Shown: positions 40,681-50,642 of the stretch, piece after piece
Position numbering within the stretch: the stretch's first letter is position 1
How the letters are laid out: every line of letters starts with the position of its first letter
Origin: Salinicola salarius
GTDB lineage: Bacteria > Pseudomonadota > Gammaproteobacteria > Pseudomonadales > Halomonadaceae
Length of the DNA stretch: 64,000 bases
NCBI RefSeq assembly: GCF_003206135.1
Contig: NZ_PZJT01000006.1
Span: forward strand, 193,250-257,249
Direction of reading: 5' to 3'
Notes under the pieces: model-generated
Told to the model about the DNA's origin: nothing
Database searches by the model: none
The model's input: the letters and a program-made list of their open reading frames with translations, nothing else
Translations under genes and position numbers: made by a program

Positions 40681-40714
40681 CGTTAGATCTCCATCTGGCG
40701 ATTAACGTTGCTGC

Positions 40715-42625
40715 TCAGTGCTGACCCGGTTGGCCGGCCTGTTGAAGATGTCCTTTCAGATCATCGACGGACAGGGAACCCAGATCCTCGCCGGATCGAG
40801 TACGCACTGCAACGGCACCCGATTCGACTTCCTTATCGCCGACAACCAGCAGATAAGGAATCTTCTGCAGCGTATGCTCGCGAATTTTAAAGCCGATTTT
40901 CTCATTCCTCAAGTCCGACTCGACCCGGAAACCCGCTTCACGCAAGCTTTTGGAGAGATTTTCGGCATAATCACGCTGAGCATCCGTGATATTGAGCACT
41001 ACAGCTTGGACCGGAGAGAGCCATAAAGGCAAGGCCCCGGCGTAATGTTCGATCAGGATGCCGATGAAACGCTCCATCGACCCCACGATCGCCCGATGCA
41101 ACATCACGGGCGTCTGGCGGGATCCGTCCTCGGCGACGTACTGCGCCCCCAGACGACTGGGCATCATGAAATCGACCTGCATGGTACCGACCTGCCACTC
41201 CCGGCCCAGGCAGTCCTTCATGTGATACTCGATCTTGGGCCCGTAGAACGCCCCTTCGCCCGGCAGCTCCTGCCACTGAACATCGCAGTTGCCCAACGCA
41301 GCCCTCAGCGCACCTTCGGCACGATCCCACGTTTCATCGCTGCCGAGGCGCTTGTCAGGCCGCAGCGCGATCTTCACGGCGATGTCCTCGAAACCGAAGT
41401 CGCCATAAACCTGAAGTGCCTGACGGTGGAACGCCGTCACTTCGGACTCTATCTGCCCTTCGGTACAGAAGACGTGACCGTCATCCTGCGTGAAGGCCCG
41501 GACCCGCATGATACCGTGTAGCGCGCCAGAAGGCTCGTTGCGATGACAACCACCGAACTCCCCATAGCGAATCGGCAGTTCGCGGTAGCTGCGCAATCCG
41601 GAATTGAAGACCTGTACATGCCCCGGGCAATTCATCGGCTTCAGCGCATATTCACGCTTTTCCGACTCAGTGAAGAACATGTTCTCCGCGTAATTGTCCC
41701 AGTGCCCGGATTTTTTCCAGAGCGACACATCCATGATCTGCGGGCACTTGATCTCCTGATACCCGCTGCGCTTGTACACGCCGCGCATGTACTGCTCGAC
41801 AATCTGCCATAGCGTCCAGCCACGGGGATGCCAGAACACCATGCCGGGCGCTTCTTCCTGCATGTGGAAGAAGTCGAATCGCCGTGCCAGTTTACGGTGA
41901 TCACGCTTCTCGGCTTCCTCGAGGCGCAGCAGATATGCCTTGAGGGATTTCTTGTCAGCCCACGCCGTGCCGTAGATTCGCGTCAACATGGGCTTCGACG
42001 CATCACCACGCCAGTAGGCTCCAGCCAGCTTGGTCAGCTTGAATGCCTTGAGGTGCCGTGTATTGGGTACGTGAGGCCCGCGGCACATATCGATGTATTC
42101 CTGGTGATGGTAGAGACGAATCTTCTCTCCTTCAGGAATACCTTCGACGATCTCGCGCTTGTATGGCTCTTCCCTCGACGCAAATGTCGAGAGCGCCTTT
42201 GCCCGATCGACGTACTCCCGAACGACGTCGTACTCCTGGTCGATCAACGACTTCATTCGCGCTTCTATGGCTTCCAGATCTTCCGAAGAAATGGATTCTC
42301 CGAAGTCGACGTCATAGTAGAAGCCATCGTCGATGACCGGACCGATCGCCATCTTGGCGCTCGGGTACAACTGCTTGATCGCGTGTCCCAGCAAATGAGC
42401 ACAGGAATGGCGAATGATGGCCACCCCTTCCTCATCGCGGGCGGTCAAGATAGCCACTTCGGCGTCATGATCGATGATGTCAGCTACGTCGACTTCAACG
42501 CCGTCTATCTTGCCGGCAACACACGCCTTGGCGAGCCCGGGCCCGATGGACTCGGCCAGTTGCATGACGGTAATAGGCTCTTCAAAGCTTCTCTGACTGC
42601 CATCAGGCAGCGTCACAATGGGCAT
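40715..42625 (-). CDS. thrS: Threonine-tRNA ligase
   Basis: Class II synthetase (636 aa). An N-terminal TGS domain ([17 protein letters not shown]) precedes the editing domain ([14 protein letters not shown] with its HxxxH). The catalytic core shows [10 protein letters not shown] and [15 protein letters not shown], with zinc ligands C, H, H, and an anticodon-binding domain ends the protein. I use the ATG at 42625, with AAGGA eight bases upstream; a frame open to 42661 lacks support. It heads the infC-rpmI-rplT block, 34 bases before the infC start. Confidence 0.97.
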   Translation of the reverse strand: MPIVTLPDGSQRSFEEPITVMQLAESIGPGLAKACVAGKIDGVEVDVADIIDHDAEVAILTARDEEGVAIIRHSCAHLLGHAIKQLYPSAKMAIGPVIDDGFYYDVDFGESISSEDLEAIEARMKSLIDQEYDVVREYVDRAKALSTFASREEPYKREIVEGIPEGEKIRLYHHQEYIDMCRGPHVPNTRHLKAFKLTKLAGAYWRGDASKPMLTRIYGTAWADKKSLKAYLLRLEEAEKRDHRKLARRFDFFHMQEEAPGMVFWHPRGWTLWQIVEQYMRGVYKRSGYQEIKCPQIMDVSLWKKSGHWDNYAENMFFTESEKREYALKPMNCPGHVQVFNSGLRSYRELPIRYGEFGGCHRNEPSGALHGIMRVRAFTQDDGHVFCTEGQIESEVTAFHRQALQVYGDFGFEDIAVKIALRPDKRLGSDETWDRAEGALRAALGNCDVQWQELPGEGAFYGPKIEYHMKDCLGREWQVGTMQVDFMMPSRLGAQYVAEDGSRQTPVMLHRAIVGSMERFIGILIEHYAGALPLWLSPVQAVVLNITDAQRDYAENLSKSLREAGFRVESDLRNEKIGFKIREHTLQKIPYLLVVGDKEVESGAVAVRTRSGEDLGSLSVDDLKGHLQQAGQPGQH

Positions 42626-42877
42626 GAAAACATCCTTACGCTCAGTGGTGGTCCACACCAAGGATCACATGAACTCGATTAATAGGCAGGAACATCTCCT
42701 TCGCGGCAGGTCTGCATACGGGCAGGCCAGTGGATGCGCGTGAGACATGACCTTACGATCTCTATCGGTGATCGTGGGGGAAGTAGACTAGCAGCGGGAA
42801 AGGCACTTTGCCATCCATGGGCAGCGACTCGTGACCGATGGCAAGCAGGTCTGGAAGACGTTCCAAGGCCACAAACA

Positions 42878-42903
42878 ATGAGGGCGCCCGAAGGCGCCCT
42901 CAT
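42878..42903 (-). terminator. Terminator after OmpA-like lipoprotein gene
   Basis: ATGAGGGCGCC (42878-42888) pairs with 42893-42903 across CGAA. The A-rich ACAAACA on the left gives a partial U-run for the - strand. Confidence 0.75.
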
Positions 42904-42933
42904 GATCACGTGAACAGCGTGTCGGGATAAAAC

Positions 42934-43815
42934 TTATTCCCACTCACCCAGTTCGACGCGACGGTTCTGAGCACGGCCTTCAGCGGTGTCGTTGCTGGCA
43001 ACCGGCTGCTCTTCACCGTAACCGATAGTGGTGATGTTATCCGCGGAGAAACCCTTGTTGACCAGGTAGGATTTCACGGAATCGGCACGACGCTGGGACA
43101 GTTCCTTGTTGTAGGCAGCAGGACCGACGGAGTCGGTGTGGCCTTCAAGACGAATGCGCAGCTGGTCGTTGGTCATCAGCTTCTCGGATACGCCATCCAG
43201 GATAGCTTCGGCGTTGGCCGTCAGCTGAGCGGAGTCGAACTCGAAGTTGACGTCACGCAGGACGAGATCTTCCACGCAGCCCAAGGAGTTGACTTCGGCA
43301 CCAGCCGGGGTATCCGGGCACTGGTCCTGATAGTCCGGCACGCCGTCACCATCGGAATCCAGCGGGCAGCCCTGGGCGTTGACTTCAACACCGGCCGGCG
43401 TTCCCGGGCACTGATCCATGTAGTCCGGCACGCCGTCACCGTCGGTGTCGAGCGGGCAGCCAACGGCATCAACCGCTACGCCAGCCGGCGTGTTCGGGCA
43501 CTGGTCGCGATCGTCGGGCACACCGTCGCCATCGCTGTCCATGACGTCCGAAGAGTAGTCGGCACACAGCAGCGCGCCGGCAGTCGCGCCAGCCACACCA
43601 CCAATCGCGGCACCAGTGTCTTCATCGGAATCGCTGCTAGTAGCGTAACCGACACCACCACCGATCAGACCGCCGGCAATGCCGCAGACGAACGGAGACT
43701 GATACCAAGCCTGGTCGGACGAGCTGCCAGTAGATTCCATACCGGAACTGGCACAGCCAGAAAGACCGACTACCAGAGCAGAACCCAGTAGCAAGCCAGT
43801 CGTTGATTTTTTCAT
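42934..43815 (-). CDS. OmpA-family lipoprotein with three Ca-binding-type repeats
   Basis: Envelope protein (293 aa). A lipobox (VVGLSGCAS, Cys21) indicates an outer-membrane lipoprotein. A glycine-rich region (residues 45-83, GGLIGGGVGYA) resembles glycine-zipper segments. Three 30-residue repeats follow at about 93-180, each DxDGDGVPDxxDQCPxTPAG...GC, of the thrombospondin type-3 kind that bind calcium. The C-terminal OmpA domain (LEGHTDSVGPAAYNKELSQR) binds peptidoglycan. AAGGAG precedes the ATG. A terminator follows, so it is monocistronic. It resembles OprF-like proteins but has a lipoprotein anchor instead of a barrel. Confidence 0.92.
   Translation of the reverse strand: MKKSTTGLLLGSALVVGLSGCASSGMESTGSSSDQAWYQSPFVCGIAGGLIGGGVGYATSSDSDEDTGAAIGGVAGATAGALLCADYSSDVMDSDGDGVPDDRDQCPNTPAGVAVDAVGCPLDTDGDGVPDYMDQCPGTPAGVEVNAQGCPLDSDGDGVPDYQDQCPDTPAGAEVNSLGCVEDLVLRDVNFEFDSAQLTANAEAILDGVSEKLMTNDQLRIRLEGHTDSVGPAAYNKELSQRRADSVKSYLVNKGFSADNITTIGYGEEQPVASNDTAEGRAQNRRVELGEWE
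43276..43539 (-). repeat. Three 90-base coding repeats in OmpA-like gene
   Basis: The DNA encoding residues 93-180 is three near-identical 90-base units. They encode DxDGDGVPD calcium-binding segments. This is internal gene duplication, not a CRISPR or intergenic repeat. Confidence 0.85.
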
Positions 43816-44212
43816 GTAAGACTCCTTCTTAACACAGCGCTAGTCGTAACGGGCGTTACCCAGCGGCTTCGAGTATAGAAGCCGAATTCGTCAAGAGAAA
43901 GATGTTCCTTCCCCAACGACAAAGAAATCTCTCGGCGACCGCCATGCGCGTCGACTTGAGCAGTGGTCAATGTTCCCATTGTCCCTTTTCTTTGCAGCTC
44001 CACAACAGCATTATCGATTCCAGCCCGAGATGCAAACCCGTGTCGGGAAACACTGTTCTGTTTTAGCACCATTTCCAAGATTGGCAAAGGGGATTGGCAA
44101 AAACTTCACGTTTCTGACCCTATCCTTCAGCAAGACAGGCTAGACCCTTTTCTCCGCTCGACGAATGATGCAACACCTCTCGCCTTCTTCCTTCTCGACA
44201 ACGAAAGGCTGC
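43816..44212. other. Upstream region of OmpA-like gene
   Basis: About 400 bases, more AT-rich than the surroundings. A dyad GTAACG-GG-CGTTAC lies at 43846-43859 in the leader of the OmpA-like gene. A TATACT element is seen on the - strand near 43875-43880 but without a well-spaced -35 box. No gene is apparent. Confidence 0.4.
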
Positions 44213-44695
44213 CTATTTTCTTGAGCTGGCGCTGATGGCTTGCGTCCAATCCTGACAAAAGGCCTGGATTTCGATCGCTGCGAGATGGAGCCTGCCGTCG
44301 TGTCGCTGAGCGATCTCCTCACGAACAAGATCCTCACGATGGCGTTCTCGTGGTGACAACTCGCGACGCGCCTGGTGCGTGTGCAGGGATTCCGCCTCGG
44401 ACTGCACCTCGCCGAGCACCCGCCACGCATCACGCTCCACCAGTCGATTATCGATGATATCGAGCAGCACCTTGCAGCGTAACGCCCCCTCTACCATGTC
44501 CACCTGGCGCTCGACCATGGCCTGCGACAGGGCACTCAAGCTATCGATACAGTTTTGATTGGCGCGGGCGATTTCGGCAGCCCGAAACGCTTTTCGCCGC
44601 TCGACCTCGCGCCACAGACGCCAGGCATAAGCAGCGAGCGAGACAATGATCAGGATGGCGAGGGCGGAAAGCCCCGCCGCAAGAGACAACGACAT
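44213..44695 (-). CDS. DUF2489-type single-pass membrane protein
   Basis: A 160-residue protein with one N-terminal helix (residues 5-27) and a long charged, helical cytoplasmic part. The pattern IDSLSALSQAMVERQVDMVEGALRCKVLLD fits my memory of DUF2489 proteins. Function is unknown. It stands alone between the OmpA-like gene and cysQ on the same strand. Confidence 0.7.
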   Translation of the reverse strand: MSLSLAAGLSALAILIIVSLAAYAWRLWREVERRKAFRAAEIARANQNCIDSLSALSQAMVERQVDMVEGALRCKVLLDIIDNRLVERDAWRVLGEVQSEAESLHTHQARRELSPRERHREDLVREEIAQRHDGRLHLAAIEIQAFCQDWTQAISASSRK

Positions 44696-44818
44696 GAAAG
44701 AGAAGCCGCCTTCTGGTGATATATGGATTGCTAGGAGCTATTGCCATTTCGGCGCGACCCGCAGGGTAACAGCATCCACAGGACACACCTACTTTCTCGA
44801 TCCCGGACTGGCGTTGAC

Positions 44819-45625
44819 TCAGCGTGCCCAGAAAGGTCGCCAGGCTCCGTCCAGGGACGCGCATGCCACGAAGGCCGGGTTCAGCAAGCTGTCCTGAGTG
44901 TTGTAACGCAGCGGTTTCCAGGCTTCGCAGTCCACGAGATGACCGCCGGCCCCTTCAACGACGGCTTGAGCCGCGGCGGTATCCCACTCGCTGGTAGGGC
45001 CGAACCGGGGGTAGAGATCCGCAAGCCCTTCGGCCACACGACAACACTTGAGCGAACTCCCCAACTCCTCGACTTCGACATCGGGCAGCGACTCGATCAG
45101 GCGGCGGGTGCTCGCGCCGCGATGAAAACGGCTGACCACCAGACGCAACGGCAGGGAATCGCGCACCTGCAAGGCTTGCCAGGGCTCATCGAAATCAGCC
45201 TGATACCAGGCTCCCCGAGTCGGCTCACCGATCCAGACCTCGCCAGTGCGGGGTTTCTCGACGACGCCAAGCACAGGCCGGTTCTGATCGACCAAGGCAA
45301 TGTTGACGGTGTACTGATCCGAACCGCGAATGAATTCTTTGGTGCCGTCCAGCGGATCGACCAGCCAGTAAGTGGCCCAGTTCCGGCGCTCCGACCAGGG
45401 AATCGAGGCCGACTCCTCGGACAGAATCGGCCAATCGCGACAACCGATCGATGGCAACTCCCGCACGATCACCTGATGAGCCGCCAGGTCGGCAGCCGTT
45501 ACCGGGCTGTCATCCGCCTTGCGCTGAGTATCGAAGGCGTCTCGCCCGATCGCCTCGATCGCTTCACCGGCTTTACGGGACAGCGCCACGAGAGGCGCGA
45601 TGAGGGAATGCAGAGATGTCGTCAT
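44819..45625 (-). CDS. cysQ: 3'(2'),5'-bisphosphate nucleotidase CysQ
   Basis: Mg2+-dependent, Li+-sensitive phosphatase (268 aa) that converts PAP to AMP and so relieves inhibition of sulfate assimilation. The motif WLVDPLDGTKEFI near residue 85 is diagnostic of CysQ. LSEESA supplies the metal Glu and TSEWDTAAAQAVVEGAGG is motif 2. The ATG at 45625 is preferred; a TTG at 45652 is in frame. It is divergent from the DASS transporter. Confidence 0.93.
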   Translation of the reverse strand: MTTSLHSLIAPLVALSRKAGEAIEAIGRDAFDTQRKADDSPVTAADLAAHQVIVRELPSIGCRDWPILSEESASIPWSERRNWATYWLVDPLDGTKEFIRGSDQYTVNIALVDQNRPVLGVVEKPRTGEVWIGEPTRGAWYQADFDEPWQALQVRDSLPLRLVVSRFHRGASTRRLIESLPDVEVEELGSSLKCCRVAEGLADLYPRFGPTSEWDTAAAQAVVEGAGGHLVDCEAWKPLRYNTQDSLLNPAFVACASLDGAWRPFWAR

Positions 45626-45699
45626 GGACCTGCTCTTTACTGGAAAATTCAATGGCGAGTTCGATAAACAAGCCGTCGCGCACGAGCGCGATCAGAGGG

Positions 45700-45747
45700 C
45701 AAGTATCCCGCCCACGGCCCCATACAAGTATCCCGCCCACGGCCCCA
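45700..45747. repeat. Tandem duplication, 25-base period, two copies
   Basis: The 23 bases at 45700-45722 recur exactly at 45725-45747 (period 25; 24 of 25 positions match). The copy lies between cysQ and the DASS transporter gene, just before the dyad at 45751. Confidence 0.9.
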
Positions 45748-45750
45748 CAT

Positions 45751-45764
45751 TAGACCAAAGGCTA
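45751..45764 (+). promoter_or_regulatory. Dyad TAGACCAAAGGCTA, putative operator
   Basis: Differs by one base from TAGACCAAAGTCTA at 47713-47726 upstream of lrgA. It lies 77 bases before the DASS start codon and about 40 bases before a possible -10 box (TAGAAT, 45800-45805), a position suited to an activator. Confidence 0.55.
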
Positions 45765-45840
45765 ATTCGCGGTCCTCTCAGGACGCTCTACGTCTTAAGT
45801 AGAATAGAAAAGGTTCAAGCCTCTCGAAAAAGGACGTCAC

Positions 45841-47295
45841 GTGACGGACACCGCAGATCAAGCGCCAAGCGCACCCTCGATAGCCGCCCGAATCGGCCTC
45901 ATTCTCGGCCCCATCTGGGTCATCGTGACGCAAGTCATGCCAGCACCCGCCGGTATGGAACCCGCTGCCTGGCACTGCGTCGGGCTCGCCCTGCTGCTGG
46001 CGACCTGGTGGGCCACCGAGGCCATTCCGATCCCGGCCACCTCGCTACTCCCCATCCCGTTGGCACCCGCCCTCGGCATTGCCGACCTCAAGGGCACCGC
46101 CGCCAGTTATGCCAACCCGACGATCTTCCTGTTCCTGGGCGGCTTTTTACTGGGCATCGCCATGCAACGCTGGAATCTGCATCGTCGAATTGCGCTGCGC
46201 ATTCTGAACGTCGTCGGCCAGAAACCCAAGCAACAGATCGCCGGCTTCATGCTGGCAACCGGCTTCATCAGCATGTGGGTCTCCAACACCGCCACTGCCA
46301 TCATGATGCTGCCCATCGGCATGTCGGTGGTTTCCCTCTTTGCCAACGCCGACTCCGGCGAGGTAAAGCGCTATGCCACCGCACTGCTGCTGGCCATCGC
46401 CTACTCGGCCAGTATCGGCGGCATCGCCACGCTCATCGGCACCCCTCCCAATGCCATTCTCGCAGGCTATCTCTCCAGCGAGCAGAATATCGAACTGGGC
46501 TTTGCGCAGTGGATGGTCGTCGGTCTGCCGGTGAGCATTGCGATGATGGCCGTGGCCTGGTGGTGGCTGACTCGCGGCGGCTTCAAGCTCCGGCTCGACG
46601 ACGGTAGCGGCAATGTCATCGGCGACGAGCTTGCCAAGCTTGGCAAGCTGAGCCCGGCGGAAGCACGAGTCGGGATCGTCTTCCTGCTCGCCGCCCTGGC
46701 CTGGGTAACGCGGCCTCTCCTGAACGACTGGGGAATCGAATGGCTGTCCGACACCTCGGTCGCGCTGCTCGCGGGTGTCGCGCTCTTTCTGATTCCCAGC
46801 GGCAACGAGCGGTATCGTCCACTGCTGCTGTGGGAAGATGCCAAAGACCTACCTTGGGGCATTCTGCTACTGTTCGGCGGCGGCCTGGCCCTGGCCAGCA
46901 CCATCAGCGGCTCCGGCCTGGCGGACTGGATCGCCAATCAGCTCAATGTCTTCGGCACGTTGCCGCTCATCTTGCTGATCGGCGCCATCGTCCTGGTCAT
47001 CATCTTCCTCACCGAACTGACCTCGAACACAGCGACCGCAGCAGCATTCCTGCCGCTACTCGGTGCACTGGCCATGTCACTCGGCGTCGACCCGTTACTG
47101 ATCACCGTGCCGGCCGCGATTGCCGCCAGCTGCGCCTTCATGATGCCGGTGGCCACGCCGCCCAACGCCATCGTCTTCGCGACGGGCCACATGAATATCC
47201 AGTCGATGATTCGCGCCGGCTTCTTCCTCAATCTCACCGGCACGATCCTGGTCACGCTGATCTGCCTTGGATTGATCAAGCTGCTGTGGCTATAA
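45841..47295 (+). CDS. DASS/SLC13-family sodium:anion symporter
   Basis: Inner-membrane divalent-anion:Na+ symporter (484 aa) of the SLC13/INDY type. It carries dicarboxylates, citrate or sulfate. Both family SNT motifs are present: WVSNTATAIMMLP near residue 152 and LTSNTATAAAFLP near 394. GTPPNAI and ATPPNAIVFATGH mark the two hairpin repeats. The start is GTG with AAAAAGGA upstream. The dyad at 45751 may control it. cysQ next door could hint at sulfate, but sequence alone does not decide. Confidence 0.9.
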   Translation: MTDTADQAPSAPSIAARIGLILGPIWVIVTQVMPAPAGMEPAAWHCVGLALLLATWWATEAIPIPATSLLPIPLAPALGIADLKGTAASYANPTIFLFLGGFLLGIAMQRWNLHRRIALRILNVVGQKPKQQIAGFMLATGFISMWVSNTATAIMMLPIGMSVVSLFANADSGEVKRYATALLLAIAYSASIGGIATLIGTPPNAILAGYLSSEQNIELGFAQWMVVGLPVSIAMMAVAWWWLTRGGFKLRLDDGSGNVIGDELAKLGKLSPAEARVGIVFLLAALAWVTRPLLNDWGIEWLSDTSVALLAGVALFLIPSGNERYRPLLLWEDAKDLPWGILLLFGGGLALASTISGSGLADWIANQLNVFGTLPLILLIGAIVLVIIFLTELTSNTATAAAFLPLLGALAMSLGVDPLLITVPAAIAASCAFMMPVATPPNAIVFATGHMNIQSMIRAGFFLNLTGTILVTLICLGLIKLLWL

Positions 47296-47459
47296 CAGCC
47301 CAGTCGGATCGACAGCCCCGCTGGCATCGGGACAACACTCTCACGCCAGCGCGCTTCGATGACGGTCTGGGGTTCCGCTTGGCAGCGGCATCGGTAGGCT
47401 TTCGCAAGCGATTGAAAAAAAAGCCTTAAGAAGCGCTTTTCATTTATCGAACTGCAAGG

Positions 47460-47465
47460 TAGTAT
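47460..47465 (+). promoter_or_regulatory. -10 box of tRNA-Pro promoter
   Basis: TAGTAT, spaced 17 bases from a weak TTTTCA at about 47437-47442, about 45 bases before the mature tRNA. Confidence 0.45.
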
Positions 47466-47509
47466 ACGCAGCGTTTCGCAGGGACTGTCACGGACAGGCC
47501 GGCAGAAAC

Positions 47510-47586
47510 CGGAGCGTGGCGCAGCTTGGTAGCGCGCTGCAATGGGGTTGCAGAGGTCGCAGGTTCGAATCCTGTCGCTCCGACCA
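47510..47586 (+). tRNA. tRNA-Pro (anticodon GGG)
   Basis: Full cloverleaf of 77 bases with encoded CCA. The acceptor stem is CGGAGCG/CGCTCCG. The D arm is GCGC...GCGC. The anticodon stem CTGCA/TGCAG encloses loop ATGGGGT, with anticodon GGG at 47544-47546 followed by G37. The T arm is GCAGG-TTCGAAT-CCTGT. It reads CCC/CCU codons. A strong terminator follows. Confidence 0.96.
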
Positions 47587-47594
47587 AACATGAG

Positions 47595-47630
47595 AATGGC
47601 CATCGGATTTTGTCCGATGGCCATTTTTTT
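47595..47630 (+). terminator. Rho-independent terminator after tRNA-Pro
   Basis: AATGGCCATCGGA (47595-47607) pairs exactly with 47613-47625 across TTTTG, followed by a T-run to 47630. Confidence 0.93.
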
Positions 47631-47712
47631 ATGCGCATACATGCCGGCTGGATCCGCTCGGCATCGGCATGGCAAGTCTCGTCTCCTGCTGGTGGTACAA
47701 TGCCTCGAAATC

Positions 47713-47726
47713 TAGACCAAAGTCTA
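47713..47726 (+). promoter_or_regulatory. Dyad TAGACCAAAGTCTA upstream of lrgA
   Basis: Perfect inverted repeat TAGAC-CAAA-GTCTA, 10 bases before the lrgA ATG and 12 bases after a possible -10 (TACAAT, 47696-47701). One base differs from the dyad at 45751. In this position it would suit repression unless another promoter is used. Confidence 0.55.
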
Positions 47727-47736
47727 AGGTGACGAG

Positions 47737-48105
47737 ATGTCATTGATTATCGGAATGAGCATTCTGCTCGGCTGTCAGTTTCTGGGAGAAGTCATCAGCC
47801 GCGCTTTCACCCTTCCCGTTCCCGGGCCGGTCCTGGGCATGCTGATTCTGCTGATCGGCTTGATGATCCGAGGCAGTGTGCCGGGAAGCCTACGGACCAT
47901 GGGCGAAGGCCTGCTCAAATACCTGACGCTGCTGTTCGTACCCGCCGGCGTAGGGCTCATCCAGCATTTCGGCCTGATCAGTCGAGAAATCTGGGTCTTG
48001 ATCATTACGCTGATCGTATCGACGTCGGTAACGATTCTGGTGACCAGCCAGACACTGCAGCGCCTCGCCCGAAAAAGAACACCTGCCAAGGAGCACGACG
48101 CATGA
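47737..48105 (+). CDS. lrgA: LrgA/CidA-family membrane protein
   Basis: Holin-like protein (122 aa) with four hydrophobic helices. The family segment LPVPGPVLGMLILLIGL is at residues 26-42, followed by LKYLTLLFVPAGVGL near 61-75. LrgA works with LrgB; the pair is linked to murein hydrolase export control and, in several bacteria, to uptake of small carboxylates such as pyruvate or glycolate. The lrgB ATG overlaps its stop (ATGA). Confidence 0.92.
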   Translation: MSLIIGMSILLGCQFLGEVISRAFTLPVPGPVLGMLILLIGLMIRGSVPGSLRTMGEGLLKYLTLLFVPAGVGLIQHFGLISREIWVLIITLIVSTSVTILVTSQTLQRLARKRTPAKEHDA

Positions 48106-48830
48106 ACGGCCTCGGTCTCGAGCAGGCATGGGTCTACCTTTCCGCCAGCCCGCTTCTGCATCTGCTGGCGACCTTGCTGGCCTTCATCGCCGCCACCAGA
48201 ATCAACCGCTGGGCGGGCGGAACGCCACTTCTTCATCCCGTCATCGTCGCCATTGCGCTGCTGATCGGCTTTTTGCTGGTGACCGGCACGGACTATCCCA
48301 CCTATTTCGCCGGCGCCCAGTTCCTGCACTTTCTGCTGGGGCCAGCCACGGTCGCGCTGGCCATTCCGCTCTACGACCACCGCGAGCGCGTGCGCCGCAT
48401 GTTGTGGCCCATCGCCATCGGCACGATGGCCGGCATCGCCACCGCGGTCGTTTCCGCCGTCGGCATCGCCATGATCCTGGGCGCCGACACCGAGACGGTG
48501 CTTTCGCTGGCACCGAAATCGGTGACCTCGCCCATCGCCATGGGCATCGCCGAAAAGCTGGGCGGCATCCCTTCGCTGACCGCGGGTCTGGTGCTGTTGA
48601 CCGGCGTCGTGGGCTGCATCGTCGGCCCCTGGATATTCCGGTTGACCCGGGTCACCGACCCGACCATTCAGGGATACTCGATGGGGTTGGCGGCCCACGG
48701 TTTCGGCACCGCCTACTGCTTCGCCTCCGTCGGCGCAGTGGCCGGCGCCTTTTCCGGGCTGGCGATGGGGCTTTCGGGGCTGGTCACGGCATTCGTGCTG
48801 CCTCCCATCGTGCAACTCTTCGGGCTGTGA
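48102..48830 (+). CDS. lrgB: LrgB/CidB-family membrane protein
   Basis: Polytopic partner of LrgA (242 aa), with the family signature SVTSPIAMGIAEKLGGIPSL-like stretch near residue 140 and GLAAHGFGTAYCF near 197. Translation is coupled to lrgA by a 4-base overlap. Homologues act as PLGG-type glycolate/glycerate or pyruvate transport components in plants and bacteria; the substrate here is unknown. Confidence 0.92.
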   Translation: MNGLGLEQAWVYLSASPLLHLLATLLAFIAATRINRWAGGTPLLHPVIVAIALLIGFLLVTGTDYPTYFAGAQFLHFLLGPATVALAIPLYDHRERVRRMLWPIAIGTMAGIATAVVSAVGIAMILGADTETVLSLAPKSVTSPIAMGIAEKLGGIPSLTAGLVLLTGVVGCIVGPWIFRLTRVTDPTIQGYSMGLAAHGFGTAYCFASVGAVAGAFSGLAMGLSGLVTAFVLPPIVQLFGL

Positions 48831-48834
48831 CATT

Positions 48835-48868
48835 GCCGGCCACCGCCCCGAAGCGAGCGGTGACCGGC
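48835..48868. terminator. Hairpin between lrgB and kdsC
   Basis: GCCGG (48835-48839) and CACCGC (48841-48846) pair with GCGGTG (48857-48862) and CCGGC (48864-48868), leaving single-base bulges. It lies between convergent genes without a T-run. Confidence 0.35.
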
Positions 48869-48885
48869 CCATCGAGCCGACATGC

Positions 48886-49460
48886 CTACTGAACCATGCG
48901 GCGCAGCGCGTCATCGTCTCCCAGCAGGTGGGCGTACATCTGGTGCAGATCGAGACCACGTGCCGAGAGCAGGTCTTCGGCAATTTCACGCGCGACACCA
49001 CGCCCGCCGTTCGCCTTCATCACATGATCGGCCGCCTCGATGACCAGAGGGTGCGCATCGGCCGGCGCGTAGGCCGTGGCGACGTCCCGCATCACCGGAA
49101 TATCGATGATGTCGTCTCCCGCGAAAGCAATGCGATCCGCGGCGATACCCTCCTCCTCGGCAATCTGGCGAATGGCCTCGAGCTTGTGGCTGAAGCCAAT
49201 CTTGATCACGTCCATGCCGAGCTGTGTGGCTCGCGTGATCAAGGGCTGGCTCGATTTGGCCGAGAGCACGCCGCTCTTGATCCCGTGCTGGCGCAGCAGG
49301 CCAACCGCGACGCCGTCACGCACGTTGAACGGTTTCAGCGCTTCTCCTTCCGGGCCGATCAGCAGCGTGCCATCGGTCAGCACGCCATCGACATCGAACA
49401 GCACCAGCTCGATCTGGGCACGACGATCCGGACGCGCCATCATTCGATCCCGAGATGCCA

Positions 49461-49461
<1 letters not shown>
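48886..49461 (-). CDS. kdsC: KDO-8-phosphate phosphatase, KdsC-like
   Basis: HAD-family phosphatase (191 aa) that removes phosphate from KDO-8-P in lipopolysaccharide core synthesis. Motif 1 is FDVDGVLTDG and motif 3/4 is AFAGDDIIDIPVM. The tail GGRGVAREI is the KdsC hallmark. Motif 2, usually TGR or SGR followed by S, reads LSAKSS here. The ATG at 49461 overlaps the kdsA stop (ATGA), so the two are translationally coupled. Confidence 0.9.
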
Positions 49462-50315
<854 letters not shown>

Positions 50316-50546
50316 TCACTATCCATGAAATGCGATCCTGCACGAGCCGACAGCTTAGCGAAATTCGCCTCGCGGGAGGGAGTATCCTGACGGTAATCTT
50401 CACCTTTCGCTGATGCACCGCCCTATTGATGCGCCACCCTATTGATGCACCGCCCAGTGGCCGATCTTCGCACCGGCGTTCGCCGCTATGTTCGGCACGG
50501 GCATTCAGTGCCGGATCCGGCCAGTCGCCCCATGGCCGCGCACTAT

Positions 50547-50625
50547 AATAAGCCCGATACGAATAAGCCCGATACGAATGAGCCCAAGACGAATGGGCTC
50601 GAGAAGACGAATGAGCTCGCGACGA
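50547..50625. repeat. Degenerate 15-18-base tandem repeats before ada-alkA
   Basis: Five units based on AATAAGCCCGATACG. The first two (50547-50561 and 50562-50576) are identical and the later ones drift. They lie just after a perfect TATAAT (50544-50549) and before the ATG at 50643. The other bases of 50307-50642 show no gene. Confidence 0.75.
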
Positions 50626-50642
50626 CGACCAGGACGCATGCC

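Noticed and set aside
43276..43539. Regular repeats resembling an array.
   Set aside because: They encode in-frame calcium-binding repeats within the OmpA-like protein, with no spacers as in CRISPR.
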